A stretch of 64,000 bases of DNA, taken from NCBI GenBank assembly GCA_900175165.2, contig FWWN02000670.1, forward strand, positions 32,371 to 96,370, given 5' to 3'. Numbering within the stretch: position 1 is the stretch's first letter; each line of letters begins with the position of its first letter. The DNA comes from Rhizomucor pusillus (taxonomy: Eukaryota; Mucoromycota; Mucoromycetes; Mucorales; Lichtheimiaceae). The notes under the pieces are model-generated. The model did not search any database. It was given only the letters and a program-made list of their open reading frames with translations, and was not told the origin of the DNA. The position numbers and the translations under genes are program-made. Of this stretch, positions 8,892 to 22,500 are shown piece by piece.

Positions 8892-11042
8892 CTATAGTTT
8901 CTGTCGCTGCATGGTTTCTGCAACCTTTTGAAATTCATTGGGTTTTCTGAACTTGTCCATATTCTTCTTCTTGACCTTTTTGACTTTGCCTCGATCGTAT
9001 TCAAGATCATATGTATCCACCTTCTTCCGCTTGGTTTTCATCTTTCTGAGCAGTTTCTCTCGTTCCTGGTCAACAACTGCGTTGCCAACATCCTCATCAT
9101 CGTCCCACCCTGCAACCTGTTCAAAGAATTGACTGTTCTGCGGCTTGCTCAGCAAGGCCTCTTTCGCTGCTGCGCTGGTACTGTATTCCATTTCACGCTG
9201 CACCAAAGCATCCAGTTTGCTTCGTTTGGATTCCATTGACTCGCTGTGGGCAACAACCACCGCCTGGCTGCTGTTGGCAACTGGAACAGATTTTGCTTTC
9301 GCTCGCGCCTGCCTTAACCGTTCTCGTTCTTCATCCTTCTCTGTCGAGAGCTCTTGCTGCTCGCTATCCATGTCTTCGTTCTCCTCCTCTTCTTCTTCTT
9401 TATCGTCGTCCTCGATCTTTGACGCCTGCTCTGTATTGATGGCCAACCGCACGGTCGTCATCGTTCCCAGACCCTTTTTCACATTGGACTTTTGCTGCGC
9501 CTGTTGCTTTTTCGATGATGACGATGCAAGGGTATATAGCAAGATGTATGCTTGTTGTTCTAGCACGCGTTTAGCGCTCGATTGTTGGACCTAAAATCAT
9601 TCCACATCAGCTTTATGTAGGCTAACAAGCAATTGATTTTCTTGAATCTTACCGTATCGTTGTTCATGCAATGCCAGATACCGTTCGGTGCTTTTACATA
9701 GGCCACATATTGTCCACCAAGATTGGATGCTCCTTGATGAACAATGACACCGTATAGGTGATACAGTGTACCCTGATGTTCCTTGATTTGGTTTTCCGGG
9801 ATCCATCGACGAATGTCCAGGGTTTCCGTGAACTTTATCACTTTTGCATTCTTGTCGCCCTTGTCATTGAACCGTTCAAAGTGCAAAGTCAACGACATTG
9901 GAGCGCGGTAAAGGGAATTCTTACGCTGTCCTCGGGCTTCACTTTCGCAGCTGTAAACGCAAGTTGCCAAGTAAGTAATACATCGTCGACGCTAAAGATA
10001 AGATATTTACTCACCTCGGGCATGTGTACTTGTCAACTGATTGTTCTCTGAACGCGGCTGTGAGACATTTTTCGACGGTATTTCCAGCTGTAACATCAAG
10101 TGACAATCTTAGGAATGAATCAAACGAATTGCTTGTCGTTTTGCAATCTGAGCATGCAAATATATTTTGCATATAGCCGCCGAATATCTGGTACAAAGCC
10201 GTTGTCTTTTGCACTGTTTTATCCTCGACCCTAAAGTAGATTTCACCGTCAGCGCGTTTCATCATATATATCTAGCAATTCCTTTTTTTACCTCTTTTCC
10301 AACAAGAGCGACTGCTGGATTTCCTCCATGAAAAAATCATAGATCGCAATTGGATCTCTTGTCTGTTCCTGGATTTCTGAGCGGGCAGAAAATTGTTTAA
10401 TACGTTGCTGCTCTTCCTAGATAATGGATCCAATAACTTACTCTTGACTTTTCCAACAAACATCCTCGGTGAGAGAACATCTGACCCTGCTTTTAAGCAT
10501 CGACATACGTGATCCTCTAAAGCACATGCGAAGCAAAAATCTTCCACGGAACCTATATCTCCACTTGTTAACTAGACCGTATACTCCTACAGAATCATAA
10601 CATGATACATACACTTGTTGCTGTGGTATCTTGCGATAAAGTAGTTGGCAAGCGCAGGAGTGTAAGTTAACACCTGTAGCAGCGCATTCAGACTAGAAAG
10701 ATCGCTGGACAAGCCAGCTCCTACTGGCCGGATCGATGACCACGCAGAGTCTAGCTGATCGCGACTGAAGAGCACCTTGGATGGTTTCTCAAAACCATTC
10801 TCATCTGTGAGATCGGTGGCATTGCCGTGCACGTCTGCAGCAGAGCCGCTGGTGCTGTTGGTATGTTGATTTGAACGATTGGACTCATTGACAGGTGCGA
10901 ATTTTCGTTTAAAGTTTTCGAGTTTCTCGTCAACGTATCGCGATTTTCGAAACTTGATCGCACGGTTGAGAAGCGAATCTAGCGTATTCTTGTGCGCATT
11001 GTTTCCACCCTGCAGGATCTGCGCCGGATCGCCACTTTTCAT
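8892..11042 (-). CDS. USP36/Ubp10-like protein, predicted catalytically dead
   Basis: Six exons (11042-10613, 10552-10442, 10376-10292, 10230-10015, 9950-9653, 9590-8892) give 612 aa. Residues about 105-385 align in order with a USP domain of the USP36 type: GAGL...LNALLQVLTYTPALANY, HSNKC-SVEDFCFAC, TTALYQIFGGYMQNIFACSDCK with FLRLSLDV, DKYTCPSCESEARGQRKNSLYRAP, and APNGIWHCMNNDTV...VLEQQAYILLY. The Cys box, normally GLxNLGNTCFLNA, reads GLSSDLSSLNA (residues 110-120), so the nucleophile Cys is gone. The catalytic His of GHY is Gln361 (GGQY). The zinc-binding CxxC pairs remain. The C-terminal 200 residues are acidic then strongly basic (KKVKKKNMDKF), as in nucleolar relatives. All exons are open and the splice sites fit, so a pseudoenzyme is more likely than a pseudogene. 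A short upstream exon cannot be excluded, since LYDLA is open before the ATG after an AG. Confidence 0.82.
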
Positions 11043-11224
11043 TGCAAGATCGTAAAGCTACCACCCGAAAAAAGAGAATGAAAAGGCAAGAAAATCAAGC
11101 CTGCCTGAATATCTTTAAATTCAGAAACAAATCAATCATACAAAAGAGTGTGGAGAAAGAGAGAGAGAGAGAGGAAATAACCGGAAAATCTACTAGAGCA
11201 TCTCTTATTTTATGCAAACCATTT

Positions 11225-12924
11225 TTAATTCTTGGTGACATTGTGGATGGCTTCAGCGAGGTACTTGACGTTGTGAGAAGAAATACCAGCCATGGAGATA
11301 CGGCCATCACGGGTAAGGTAGACGTGCCAGTCATCACGGAGCTTATCGACTTGCTCGGGAGTAAGACCAGAGTAGCAGAACATACCGATCTAATTCATTT
11401 CTCAGTACGCTGTCTATTATCATTGGAAGCTAGAGTATCGCAATTCATTACCTGATTGGTGATGTGTTCCCAGTTCTTCTTGGATCCGAAATCGTTCTCA
11501 AGATGACCACGGAGCTTGTTTCTATATAGTACGGTTATCAGTATACAATTTCATTTCTCCTTTTCGTCTATACATCCAAACGATTGTACCTCATGGTGAT
11601 GATACGGTCAGCCATCAACTTGACTTCACCGAGCCACTCTTCCTTGAGCTCGGAGGTATTGAGGACGGTGCTAACGAGACGAGCACCGTGGATGGGAGGG
11701 TTAGAGTACATGGGACGGACAAGGATCTTGATTTGCGACTCGACGCGCGCCTTTTCGGCTTCATCGGCGCAGACAACAGAGAAGGAGCCGACACGTTCAC
11801 CGTAGAGACCCATGTTCTTGGCAAAGGATTGGGAGAGAACAACCTGGTGGCCATCCTCGACAAACTTGCGCAAAGCATAGGCGTCGCGGTTGCAGTCGCC
11901 AGAGGCGAAGCCTTGGTAGGCCATGTCAAAGAACACAAAGTGATCGCGTTCCTTGACAACCTGGGCAATTTCGTTCCATTGGTCCTTTGTAGGGTCGACG
12001 CCCGTTGGGTTGTGGGCGCAAGCGTGCAAAAGGATAATAGAGTTCTTGGGAGCGGCCTAACCAGTTCGACGGAAAAAAATTGTTGTTAACAATCGCGTGA
12101 TCCCTTTTCCCCGTGGATAAACTCCTCACCTTAATATCCTCCAACATGCCGCTAATGTTAAGGCCGTTGGTGTTCTTGTCAAAGTAGCTGTACTTTTCCA
12201 AGTCCAAGCCAGAGTGTTTCATGATAGGGATGTGGTTGCCCCAGGTGGGGTTGGGAACGTAGACCTTCTTTGCGTGAGGGTAGAAGGCGTTCAGGAAGGC
12301 AGCGCCGATGCGCAAAGCGCCAGTGCCAGAGATGCTCTGGGTGATGGCAAGCTAAAACAAAATCGGTAAGCTTCGCGAGCAACGAAAAATCTCCAATTCA
12401 TTCTCTCTCTCCACTACTTGCTCTGTTCTCGTTGATAACGGGGCTGGCTTCGCCGTAGGCAAGACGACCAGCTGCCTTGGTGAATTCGGGAACACCGGTG
12501 ATACCAGCGTATTCCTTGTCGAGGCTCTTCTCGAGGAGGATTTGCTCGGCCTAAATTGAAATATAATATATCAGGAACACAACGCTTTTCCTTCCTTCCA
12601 TTCGTGGCCGGATGGAGAGTGATATTTTAAAGCGTACCTTCTTGACGCAGTTCAAGACGTAAGGCTTGCCATTATCATCACGGTAGGCACCAACACCCAA
12701 GTTCATCTTGCGAGGATCGGTGTCCCTCTTGAAGGCTTCGGTGACACCGAGAATGGCGTCGGGAGGACCTAGACTTTGTAATAAGCTTCGAGCGCGCCCG
12801 GAAAATTTGCCGTTTTCGTCAAGGAAAACTTACCCATAGGAACGTTGCTCCAGGTCGAGACGAAGGCACGGGAGGCCATGGTGGCCGGCTTGGCGGAGGT
12901 GGTGCGAGTGATGGCCGACAGCAT
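11225..12924 (-). CDS. Aspartate aminotransferase, mitochondrial
   Basis: Seven exons (12924-12834, 12768-12638, 12550-12422, 12351-12130, 12056-11590, 11521-11452, 11389-11225) encode 424 aa. The enzyme exchanges amino groups between aspartate/2-oxoglutarate and glutamate/oxaloacetate with PLP, as part of the malate-aspartate shuttle. Residues 1-20 ([20 protein letters not shown]) look like a mitochondrial presequence and the mature part begins near [16 protein letters not shown]. Class I signature parts are visible: [26 protein letters not shown] (206-213), Asp235 and Tyr238, and the PLP Lys271 in [16 protein letters not shown]. Length is that of mitochondrial AATs. Intron 3 (12421-12352) begins GCAAGT, a GC-AG intron needed to join INENR to LAITQSISG. 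The gene lies 183 bp upstream of, and in the same direction as, the USP-like gene. Confidence 0.95.
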
Positions 12925-13349
12925 TGTGAACCGAGAGGAAGGAAAAGGAAGCTAGAAGAGAAAGAGAGAGAGAAAGGAGGGAGCGCGTGAAGGCTTTGCT
13001 TGCAGTCCTTCAAGAACGGCTGACGAGAGTTTTTTTCGCCGTTTCAATTGAGACAACCAGAGAGAACTCATTGTGTGTCACCCCTTCCGAGGAACAGCAA
13101 AGGCCCGCATTTGCGTCCAATAGTGGGCAAACTGGGAGCCGTACAGGTGATCGGCATCCGTGCCTTGAAGCAAAGCAGCATGGACAAAGGAGTTCAACAT
13201 CAAGGTATGAAACAAGTAGTGGGGCCTGAGTGCCTTGGCCATCAAAAGCACGCAGATCACATGCGCCGGCCCCACATCCCAACTTGGACCATCCCGGATT
13301 CTCCAATGGTCTTTTTTCCTCACACAAACTCCGGTCGCTACGTTTCACC
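12925..13349. promoter_or_regulatory. Divergent promoter region
   Basis: 425 bp between the ATGs of the aminotransferase (minus) and the UIM-like gene (plus). The aminotransferase side has a CT-rich leader (GA-rich on the plus strand, 12930-12985). A 174-codon open frame on the minus strand reaches from 13010 through the first exons of the plus gene and is judged a shadow. Confidence 0.5.
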
Positions 13350-13777
13350 ATGAGCAGCAGTGACAAGGCAAAGTGGACTGTCGCGAACGACGGTAAAGAC
13401 TGGAACGCAAGCACCCACCTCTTATGACTAGCAAAACTTAAAACTTGTTTCATAGACCCTGAACAAGATCTAATGATGGTTGAAGACAGCGAAGAAGAGA
13501 TGGAGGATGTTCGCGAAGCGATCGCCGAATCCATTCGCGAACAGCAGCAGTTTGGCAGGATCTCGCGCGGTCCTCACGCCAGCGAATATTTGAGGCAATA
13601 TGCGGATTCATTTGATGAAAAGGGCGAGCCATTAAACACAATGGTTCCTCCAGAAAAGTTCGTGCACCATTCTTTTTTCAATTGTAAGATTTTATCGTTT
13701 CAAGCTAGATGAATCGTTGCTGATACTTTCGAGATTTAGCTTTTGACGATGACTTTGACGACGAAGATCTCGCCTAG
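13350..13777 (+). CDS. Small acidic protein with a UIM-like motif
   Basis: Exons 13350-13392, 13456-13683 and 13740-13777 join to 102 aa. The sequence EEEMEDVREAIAESIREQQQ matches the ubiquitin-interacting motif pattern: acidic run, then hydrophobic-x-x-Ala-Ile-x-x-Ser-Ile-x-Glu. The end is very acidic (FDDDFDDEDLA). The third exon was joined by phase: the donor is GTAAGA at 13684 and the alternative frame would give a basic, less plausible tail. UIM-type helices bind ubiquitin, so an adaptor role in ubiquitin signalling is possible (inference). No enzyme domain is present. Confidence 0.65.
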
Positions 13778-15348
13778 CGTCCTCTCTCTCTCTGTCTCTC
13801 CCAGAATGATGACAATGTAAATATAAATATCATCGCCTGATAGCAAACTTGAAATATCCAATTTTCACTCTCTGATACCGCTGAGAATGCATTAAAAGCA
13901 ACAAGATTCCGAATCAGATAACGATACACTGGCTGTCCTGATGTTCCTGTCCACCTATATTCCGATTCTTATGTTTGCCGCGCCGTACTGGCTTGTCGAG
14001 TCGAAGTATTTCTTTACACGATGCTAATCTGATTCTGCAACTGCGTATCCAAAAAGTTGAAATTTGGCAGTGCCGCAATGCCACAGCATCTTTGGTATCT
14101 CGGCTATTAACCATCCTACCGCGTACACTATTATCATATCTACGTATACTTTTATGGCAAATTACTTAGAGAAGCTGGAACTGCATACATTGAACTTGAC
14201 TTGAGAGCAATCGAAACAGGATACCACATCCTTCTAATGTTGCTGATATTTGCAAATTTGCTCGTTGTCATGCATGAACACAAATAGCGATCTGCAACAA
14301 CTTCTTAGGCGATTAATAGATTTCCATGCTTCTCCGTCGTTGTCAACGTATCTATCTGACAGAGCCCCAGAGTTTGAATGTCCAAAGTGGCAGCAAGCGT
14401 GAGATGATCACTCTTAAATTTCAACAGATCCAGAAGCCTACAAGTGGCCCATTATGTTACAAGACAGGCAGCATACTGCAGTTCCGATCATATGTACATA
14501 TTCATCTGCTATCGAACGTGCACATAAAATGTATGAAACCACATTAACTTAGGTACAAATTGATCCCTACTCGTAGATCATTTATCATCTGTGATCTTAT
14601 AATTCGATCCTTTTTCTATTTCCTTGTCAATATTTCTACGAATACATCGACCCCAGGTCGTGAGGATTATCGAGCGTGACGAAGTACAAGTATATCAACC
14701 GCGGCGTTGCAATCAATTGCTGTCTCCCACACGTGCATGTAAAATATTTCCAAGTATTTGCGGTTTTGTATGCTGTATATTTTATAAAAGAACAGCAGCT
14801 ATTTTGTAGGCGAAACTGAATGGAATAAGAGGTGTAGTTCAACGACCTACCTACGAGCCCCTTCCCAAATTGAGCGCGCTGGTGTGCAAATAGCCGGCAC
14901 AAATTTTTCGGGCTCTTGGAAATTGACTCTCTTTTTTTACTTGTTACATCGGTTGTTCTCGTCTTCATCTATAGCACTGTACGTATTAATCTTGTTATGT
15001 TGTGATTACGGCAGCGTGCAAGGTGTGAAATCCAAAGACTTTATGGCGATCGTCGCTTCCAGCTTTGGCCTGTACTCATCCACTGCCCCCTCCAACTTGA
15101 TGGGGCCAACATCAACCGCATCACGCCTAAACGAGAGGGATCGTCCTTGCCGCTGAATTCTGATAAAAGGAGTCGGATTTACAATGAGCAAGAATGAGCA
15201 AGAAATGATCGCGATGCTTGGTAACTCTCATCCTTTCGATCTAATGTGTGCTCTTCAGTTTCGGCCAAGCACACACCTTGCACGCTGCGTTTAACTCTTC
15301 TCCTCCAAAAGACAAGAATGCTAATCAACGTTTGCAACAGAATTTAGA
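13778..15348. other. Intergenic, no confident gene
   Basis: About 1.6 kb, AT-rich. The only stretch with protein-like sense is on the minus strand at about 15009-15190, ending in a stop at 15006-15008 (it includes GPIKLEGAVDEYRPKLEATIA). It lacks an ATG and a clear splice partner and lies in the PP1 promoter. A perfect inverted repeat is annotated separately. Confidence 0.4.
15011..15288. repeat. 17-bp perfect inverted repeat upstream of PP1
   Basis: GCAGCGTGCAAGGTGTG at 15011-15027 is the exact reverse complement of CACACCTTGCACGCTGC at 15272-15288, with 244 bp between. No target-site duplication or transposase is evident. The arms could be paired binding sites or the scar of a small inverted duplication. 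Confidence 0.6.
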
Positions 15349-16684
<1,336 letters not shown>

Positions 16685-17277
16685 TCGTACCACATCGCAC
16701 TCTAAAGGACTACATAGATGTATACGATCTGGTCTGGGGAAAATGTAGCTATTCGTATTTCGATGTAACATTTGTTTTGCGGATTTTTCCCTCCTTGTTT
16801 TCTTCTTCTTTTTCTACTATCGCGTTACCAAGTGTCACCCCTCTTATTTTTCTTTTCTTCTTCTTCTTTCTTCTCTCTTCATACTAAATCACCAAATTCT
16901 CACATTGACGAACAACAATGATTTTTTTACAACGAGAGCGCAAAAGAACATATATCGCCTGTCTATCTACCTACTTGCTATAGCTTGAAAGGCACGGAAT
17001 AAATGTAACGCAACAGTTATACACAAAGACAGAAGCCCTAATCCCCGACAATGGCGACTGTTTTGTCCCTACAAAGAAATTTACACTGCATTTATATTTC
17101 GTGATACATCATTGCGCCGAAGATTTCTCTATGTGTATTCTAGAGGACGTATTCTAGAGCTATATGTTACATTGCAAGGAAGGGAAGAAAAAAAGACAAG
17201 GTTAAGAGAGAGAAAAAGAAGCAATTCTGCAGTAAAAACAAGAGAGAGGAAAAGGTATCAATGATCAGCTAGTGTAT
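16685..17277. other. Convergent 3' spacer
   Basis: About 590 bp between the PP1 stop and the acyl-CoA oxidase stop. It is rich in pyrimidines on the left and AAATAA/AATAAA-like elements near 17000. No gene seen. Confidence 0.5.
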
Positions 17278-19652
17278 TTAGATCTTTGCAACCTCCAAGC
17301 CGCCAGCAGACTTCTTGAGACCATTGTGGATCAAAGGCTTGATGAACTGGTCGTATTCATCAACAACCAAGGTCTGGTTAAGCGGCTCGCGCTCAGCCAT
17401 CTTGGTGTATGCTTCGTAGACCTTTCCGTCGTAGCGACCGAGGGCAGAGTGGAGGTAGTAGTCAGGTAAAGCAAAGGCGTCTACGAGAGGAACAGCGTTA
17501 GGACGAAGCTCTTCCAAGAGAGCAATGACTTGCTTCTTGAGGAGGACGCTCTGTTCGGAGGAAATGTAGCCGGAGATCAAGAATTCAGCAAGCTCCTTCT
17601 CCATGGTGTGCAAAGCAAAGAGGGCAGCCATGGTGCGCAAAACTTGAAGGATAGGCTTGTTCTCGGGCTTGGCAAGCTCATTGTCGTTCTGGAGAACAAC
17701 GATGAAGTTGCGGACAAGCATGTATTGGCAGTGGGCACGAGAGATACGGTTGATCTCGACAAGCATCGAGTTCCAAGTGCGGCCTTCGACGTCAATCAGA
17801 CGAGCAACTTGAGCGATGCCGTAAGCGGCGCGGAAACCAAAGGCAGAAAGGATCAATTCAGGGTTCATAAAGTCGGCTGGAGAAGTGGCAGGGCACTTGG
17901 CGTTAGGGTTTTGAAGATATTGAGTGAGGTAGTTGATCGTTTGGTTGTATTCGGAAGGAACAGCCTTGCCAGCTACAACGTTGCGGTAAGTCTTGAGGAG
18001 GTAGCGCGCGGTTTGCTGCGTCAAGATGTAGTTATCACCTTCCCAGGTGACATTGGGAAGGTAGTCTTGGTAGAACAGACCAAGGCCAGAGAACATGCTA
18101 TAACCGTGGCCACCGCAGGCACGACGGCAGTCCTCGATAGCTTCCACAGCCATGGTGGTGGTCAAGCTCTTGAGACCAGAGGAACTGGCATGAAGGTCGG
18201 CAAGCAGGTTAAAGTTACCCTTTTGCATCTCTTGCTGGTTCAAGTCGTATAGACGGAGCATTTCACGGCCAGTGAAGAAGCAAGCGTAAGCGGTAGCAAT
18301 GGTTGGCAAAAGACGGTACTGCTGCATCGTGTAATCCAAGACAGGAGTTTCAACGACCTTGTTGTTCCACTTGTGCGGATTGGCAGCATCAACAAACTGC
18401 TGTCGGATAGCAGAGTAGCGTGTCGCAATGGTAACAGCCCTGGAGATAGCCGCTCTGACACCTGAGTAACGAAGAAGGCATTCAGCGTTTTCCCATCCAT
18501 GTGTCCATTGTTATCTGATCATCATCGTCACTTACCCATGACCAAGTTGGCACGGACGAAGACCATGGTTCCATAGGATAACTTTGCGTTGGGTGGTTTC
18601 ACGTACTCGCCGGTGCCAGGCTTTACTTGAGAGTACTTGGCCAAGAAGGCAACGTGCGGCACGCGGTAGTGGTTGAACATGATGAAACCGTTATCAACAG
18701 AGTTGAAACCGAACTTGGGACCGATATCGCCAACAGTGATGCCTGGCAAGGGACGGTGGTCTTCAAGGCTACGGATCTGAACGCAGAAAGGATGCGGGCC
18801 ATAGTCTTTGCCGTTGAGGATAAGGCGAGCCATGACAATGGCGTGGTTGGCAGCCTTGCCAAGACCGCCAATCCACCATTTGGAAGCAGTAAGTGTAGGC
18901 GAATGAATCTCGAATTCGTTGGTCTCGTTAATGTAAGTGGCAGTTGTTTCCAAACCTTGGACGTTGGATCCGTGTCCAATCTTTCAGAGCGTTTACTTTA
19001 GTCCTCTTATCTAGGCTGGTATTGTATGATGTTGATTGTTTTACCTCTGTCTGTGCATAGCAACCGATAATCTCATGTCTCAGTGCAGGCTCAAGGAACA
19101 GCTTCTTTTGTTCATCGGTCGTCTGGTTCTTCAAGGTAGGGATGAACATGGTGTAGTGAAGACTGAACTGTATGTACAATACCCAAATATCAGTTACATG
19201 TTTCTCGGACAATCATTTATGCTGAAGACTTACAGGAGTCGATTGATCGTACAAAAAGTTGGCAATCTGAGTGTCAGTCTCGTCCCAGTTGTGTTCACTG
19301 ATGAAAAAAAAAAAAAGTATTTTTGTCAATACATGGAATTCTGTGGATATCTATTATCGATTTCAGCAATGCATTACCGAACAAGTTCGACGAGACGCTT
19401 GTCTTTCCAGAGAGAAGAGGCAATTCTTTCTTTGCGGCTTTCAAAGTAGCGGTTGGTCTTGTCAAAAGCGGGCTCGTTCTCAATGACTTCGAGGACCTTG
19501 TACATTTTGTTGAGCCATTGCTCGGTATACATGAACTTTGACAGCTCCTTGACGTCAAAGGTAGCCTTTGCGCGCTCAGCAGCCAAGAGAAGATCGCCGC
19601 CAGGACCACGCGGCTTAAGGTCCGGAAACTTGGTCGGTACGTTGTTAGACAT
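17278..19652 (-). CDS. Peroxisomal acyl-CoA oxidase
   Basis: Five exons (19652-19378, 19297-19234, 19167-19045, 18980-18536, 18461-17278) encode 696 aa, the normal length. The FAD enzyme makes trans-2-enoyl-CoA and hydrogen peroxide in the first step of peroxisomal beta-oxidation. Landmarks are [31 protein letters not shown] (FAD/substrate site), [48 protein letters not shown] and [17 protein letters not shown]. The C-terminus is AKI, an accepted PTS1-type tripeptide, so import by PEX5 is expected. Intron 3 (19044-18981) was set by the TEIGHG join. The upstream region (19653-19700) is GA-rich. Confidence 0.96.
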
Positions 19653-20858
19653 TGCGAGAAGGAGGAGAGTGAGAGGGGGAAGAAAGGAAGGCCTGGAGAG
19701 AGAAGGTTGCAAAGAATATTACAACGGTTTATCTTATTTTGAAAGCGGGTTTCCAAGGAAATGCCGTTAGTAAGCGACACGCGGGTGCAAAGTCCGCCAA
19801 TGTGGAGAAAAGTTTCCATGGCAATGTATCCAATGCCTCTGCCCATTACATTGGCTGTTGCTACTTGCAAGCACCATCGATTTTGTAGTTATTTGCTCAC
19901 AATAGCATTGTGAATTAATCCAGACCTTGGTTCAGTCACGAAACGGTAATGATTATTCGCACATTATCTCAAGCGGGTTTACATTCAGATCGAGAATTTG
20001 GCTTACGGCATGAAAATCATCGTGTGTGCCCCGCAAATGCCATTTTTCTGACAATCAGTGATGCGCGAATTCACCGAAACTTTCCAATCATTTCATAGGC
20101 TGGAGTAGATGTTTCACCGTCGAGGACATTCTGTTCTAGCAAAAAAGTGGCGCCATGTCCTCTGTCTCCACTTTGTCACTGACAGTTCCCTGGTAATAAT
20201 TTTCAGGGGGAGCCTGACTGAATCAGTAAATAACAACGGCGACGACATCAACACATGATAACACTGACTGGCAAACCAGATGCCATGTGCCATTCTCTGA
20301 TTGCCGGGAAAAGACAGCCTTCAAATACGTGAAAATCAATTCACTCGCTAATCAAAAGTGATCTAAGCGAGATTACGGATAAATGGTTTTTTCGGGAGAG
20401 TAGAAGGCAATCCTTTTTCCATTAGGTCGTCGCCAATGCGCATCCAAAACTGGCTCCCGCTTATTCCATCTAGTCCTACTCTGTAAGAATGGGTTGACTT
20501 TTCTAAATTCTTTGTATTCAGGATGTCTCCTAGTGATTTGCTCCGCCCTGGTGAGATATTAGACATGCACATATCATGGATCTTGGACGGTATGTGAATT
20601 GTTGATTGAAATATATATCAAATCAAAAGTGTCCAGTGGAAAGAACGGATGTCGATGGTTTCATGGCTGCTAGAATACGATCTATGACTTATTATTTGCT
20701 GTTAGCGCGACACGACATATGGGTGAATACGGTGACTATGCGTTTTTCGTTTGAGTCAAGAGTCGTCCGATTGTAAAGTTCGGGCCTGTAAATACGACGC
20801 ATTGACGGCGACACGACCACGCAGCCTTGTCCTTTTGCATCTCGATACACACAAAACA
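19653..20858. other. Divergent intergenic region
   Basis: 1.2 kb between two divergent genes. A minus-strand frame at about 20376-20570 is open in two registers (one includes HPEYKEFRKVNPF) but has no start, splice partner or recognised family. Otherwise this should be promoter sequence. Confidence 0.45.
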
Positions 20859-22349
20859 ATGCTTCCAGTCATAAGAACCAAAGGCTTGACTTTATCCTCC
20901 ACAGCACACTTGCGAGCTTGTCGAAAAGCATTGCTAGGTCGCATTGTTGCCGTCGTACGTTTTGCAGCTTGCGTTTAGTGATTAGTCCGTCCCTAACTTT
21001 GAACCTTGCAACAGGCACCGGTCTCGCAACGCGTTGCTTTCTACAGCAACTATGGCTACAACAGCGATTATGACTCTTACGGTTCAGCACCGTTTGGATC
21101 GGCAGGATCAAGCGGCTGGGGAGGTACCGAACGTAAATCGTTACCCAGGAACACGGTTAGTCCCTTCAAGAGTTATTCTTGCTTACCAGTAACTGTCGAC
21201 ATTGAGACTCTTCTCTCTCTTTTTTGCTCTTGATGATGGGATAAAAAAAAGATTATCAAGTTTGTACCTCAACAAGAAGCCTGGATCGTCGAACGCATGG
21301 GCAAGTTTTATCGCTTGCTTGAACCTGGTCTCAACATTATCGTACCATTCATTGATCGTATAAAGTATGTGAAAAGTTTGAAGGAGACGGCAATCGAGGT
21401 TCCTAGCCAAAGTGCGATTACACAAGGTACATGTTGAGAAATCAATGTGCGATGCTGTTTGTATTGACTTTAAAAGACAATGTCACGTTGGAGTTGGATG
21501 GCGTTCTATACTTTAGGATCATTGATCCGCTCAAGGCATCTTACGGAGTAGAAGATGCAGAGTTTGCCATTACCCAGTTAGCTCAAACGACAATGCGCGC
21601 TGAAATTGGACAAATGACACTCGATCGAACACTAGCAGAGCGTGCCCACCTCAATGCCAACATCGTGGATGCTATCAACTCTGCAGCGGAAGACTGGGGT
21701 ATCCGATGCCTTAGATACGAAATCCGAGATATCCATCCTCCAGCCAAGGTTGTAGAATCTATGCATCAGCAAGTATCTGCGGAGCGTACAAAGCGTGCGC
21801 AGATTCTCGAGTCCGAAGGTGCTAGACAGGCAGCAATCAATGTAGCGGAAGGTCGCAAGCAAGCAACGATTTTAGCATCTGAAGCAGACAAGGCTGAGCA
21901 GATCAACCGAGCTGCCGGTGAAGCTGAGGCTATCCTGCTGCGCGCGCGCGCCGCAGCGCAGGGCATTGAAAAGGTTGCTGAAGCAATTGGTCGTGCCAAC
22001 GGCAGAGATGCAGTCTCAATGACTGTTGCTGAAAAGTATGTGGAAGCATTTGGCAAGATGGCCAAGGAGGGCACTACCATGATTGTCCCTGCTTCTGCCA
22101 ACGACGCCGCATCAATGGTCGCACAGGTAATACAAAGAAGGTTGAGCGATTATGCGTGACGGAGGGCAAACCTCACTAAACTATCGTTTGCAGGCGTTGT
22201 CTATCTACAAGTCTATCAATAAGCCAACAAACCTGAACAACGACGACAAGCCTTCCCCTGAAGGGACATCAATTAAAGATGAGATGACCAAGGATTTGGT
22301 GGAAGCAGCTGAGCGAGAATCTTCTTTCCAGGAGCCACGTAGTAGCTAA
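20859..22349 (+). CDS. Stomatin-like protein 2, mitochondrial
   Basis: Five exons (20859-20954, 21015-21155, 21252-21426, 21477-22126, 22194-22349) give 405 aa. The basic, Ser/Thr-containing N-terminus (MLPVIRTKGLTLSSTAHLRACRK) fits a mitochondrial presequence. The SPFH domain starts at IIKFVPQQEAWIVERMGKFYR (about residue 80) and includes EPGLNIIVPFIDRI, DNVTLELDGVLYFRIIDP and AEIGQMTLDRTLAER. It is followed by a long Ala/Glu helix (ERTKRAQILESEGARQAAIN) and ALSIYKSINK. In other organisms SLP-2 scaffolds cardiolipin-rich inner-membrane domains and proteases. The C-terminal tail is acidic and variable. Confidence 0.95.
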
Positions 22350-22500
22350 ACCCCTCCTTCTCTGTGCCTACATTGACCGCCCCAAAGAAAAAAAAAGAAA
22401 ACATTATTTCTAGTAGATTTTACTTGGTCTTTGTGTAATTGTGTACTCAGAATGAATGGGAAAGTATAAAGAGAACAGCGTCAGAGTGCGCTCAATTACC

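Noticed and set aside
10413..10441. 29-nt intron in the USP-like gene
   Set aside because: It would keep the frame, but is too short; the acceptor at 10377 gives a normal 65-nt intron with a pyrimidine tract and a better family alignment.
13010..13534. 174-codon minus-strand ORF
   Set aside because: It overlaps the exons of the UIM-like gene antisense, has no family resemblance and crosses the shared promoter.
15009..15190. Minus-strand coding-like stretch before PP1
   Set aside because: No ATG or convincing splice partner, and an alternative register across a possible acceptor is equally open; left unannotated.
20363..20572. Minus-strand open stretch with GST-like HPEYKEFRKVNPF
   Set aside because: The resemblance is too short, two registers are open, and no exon partner was found.
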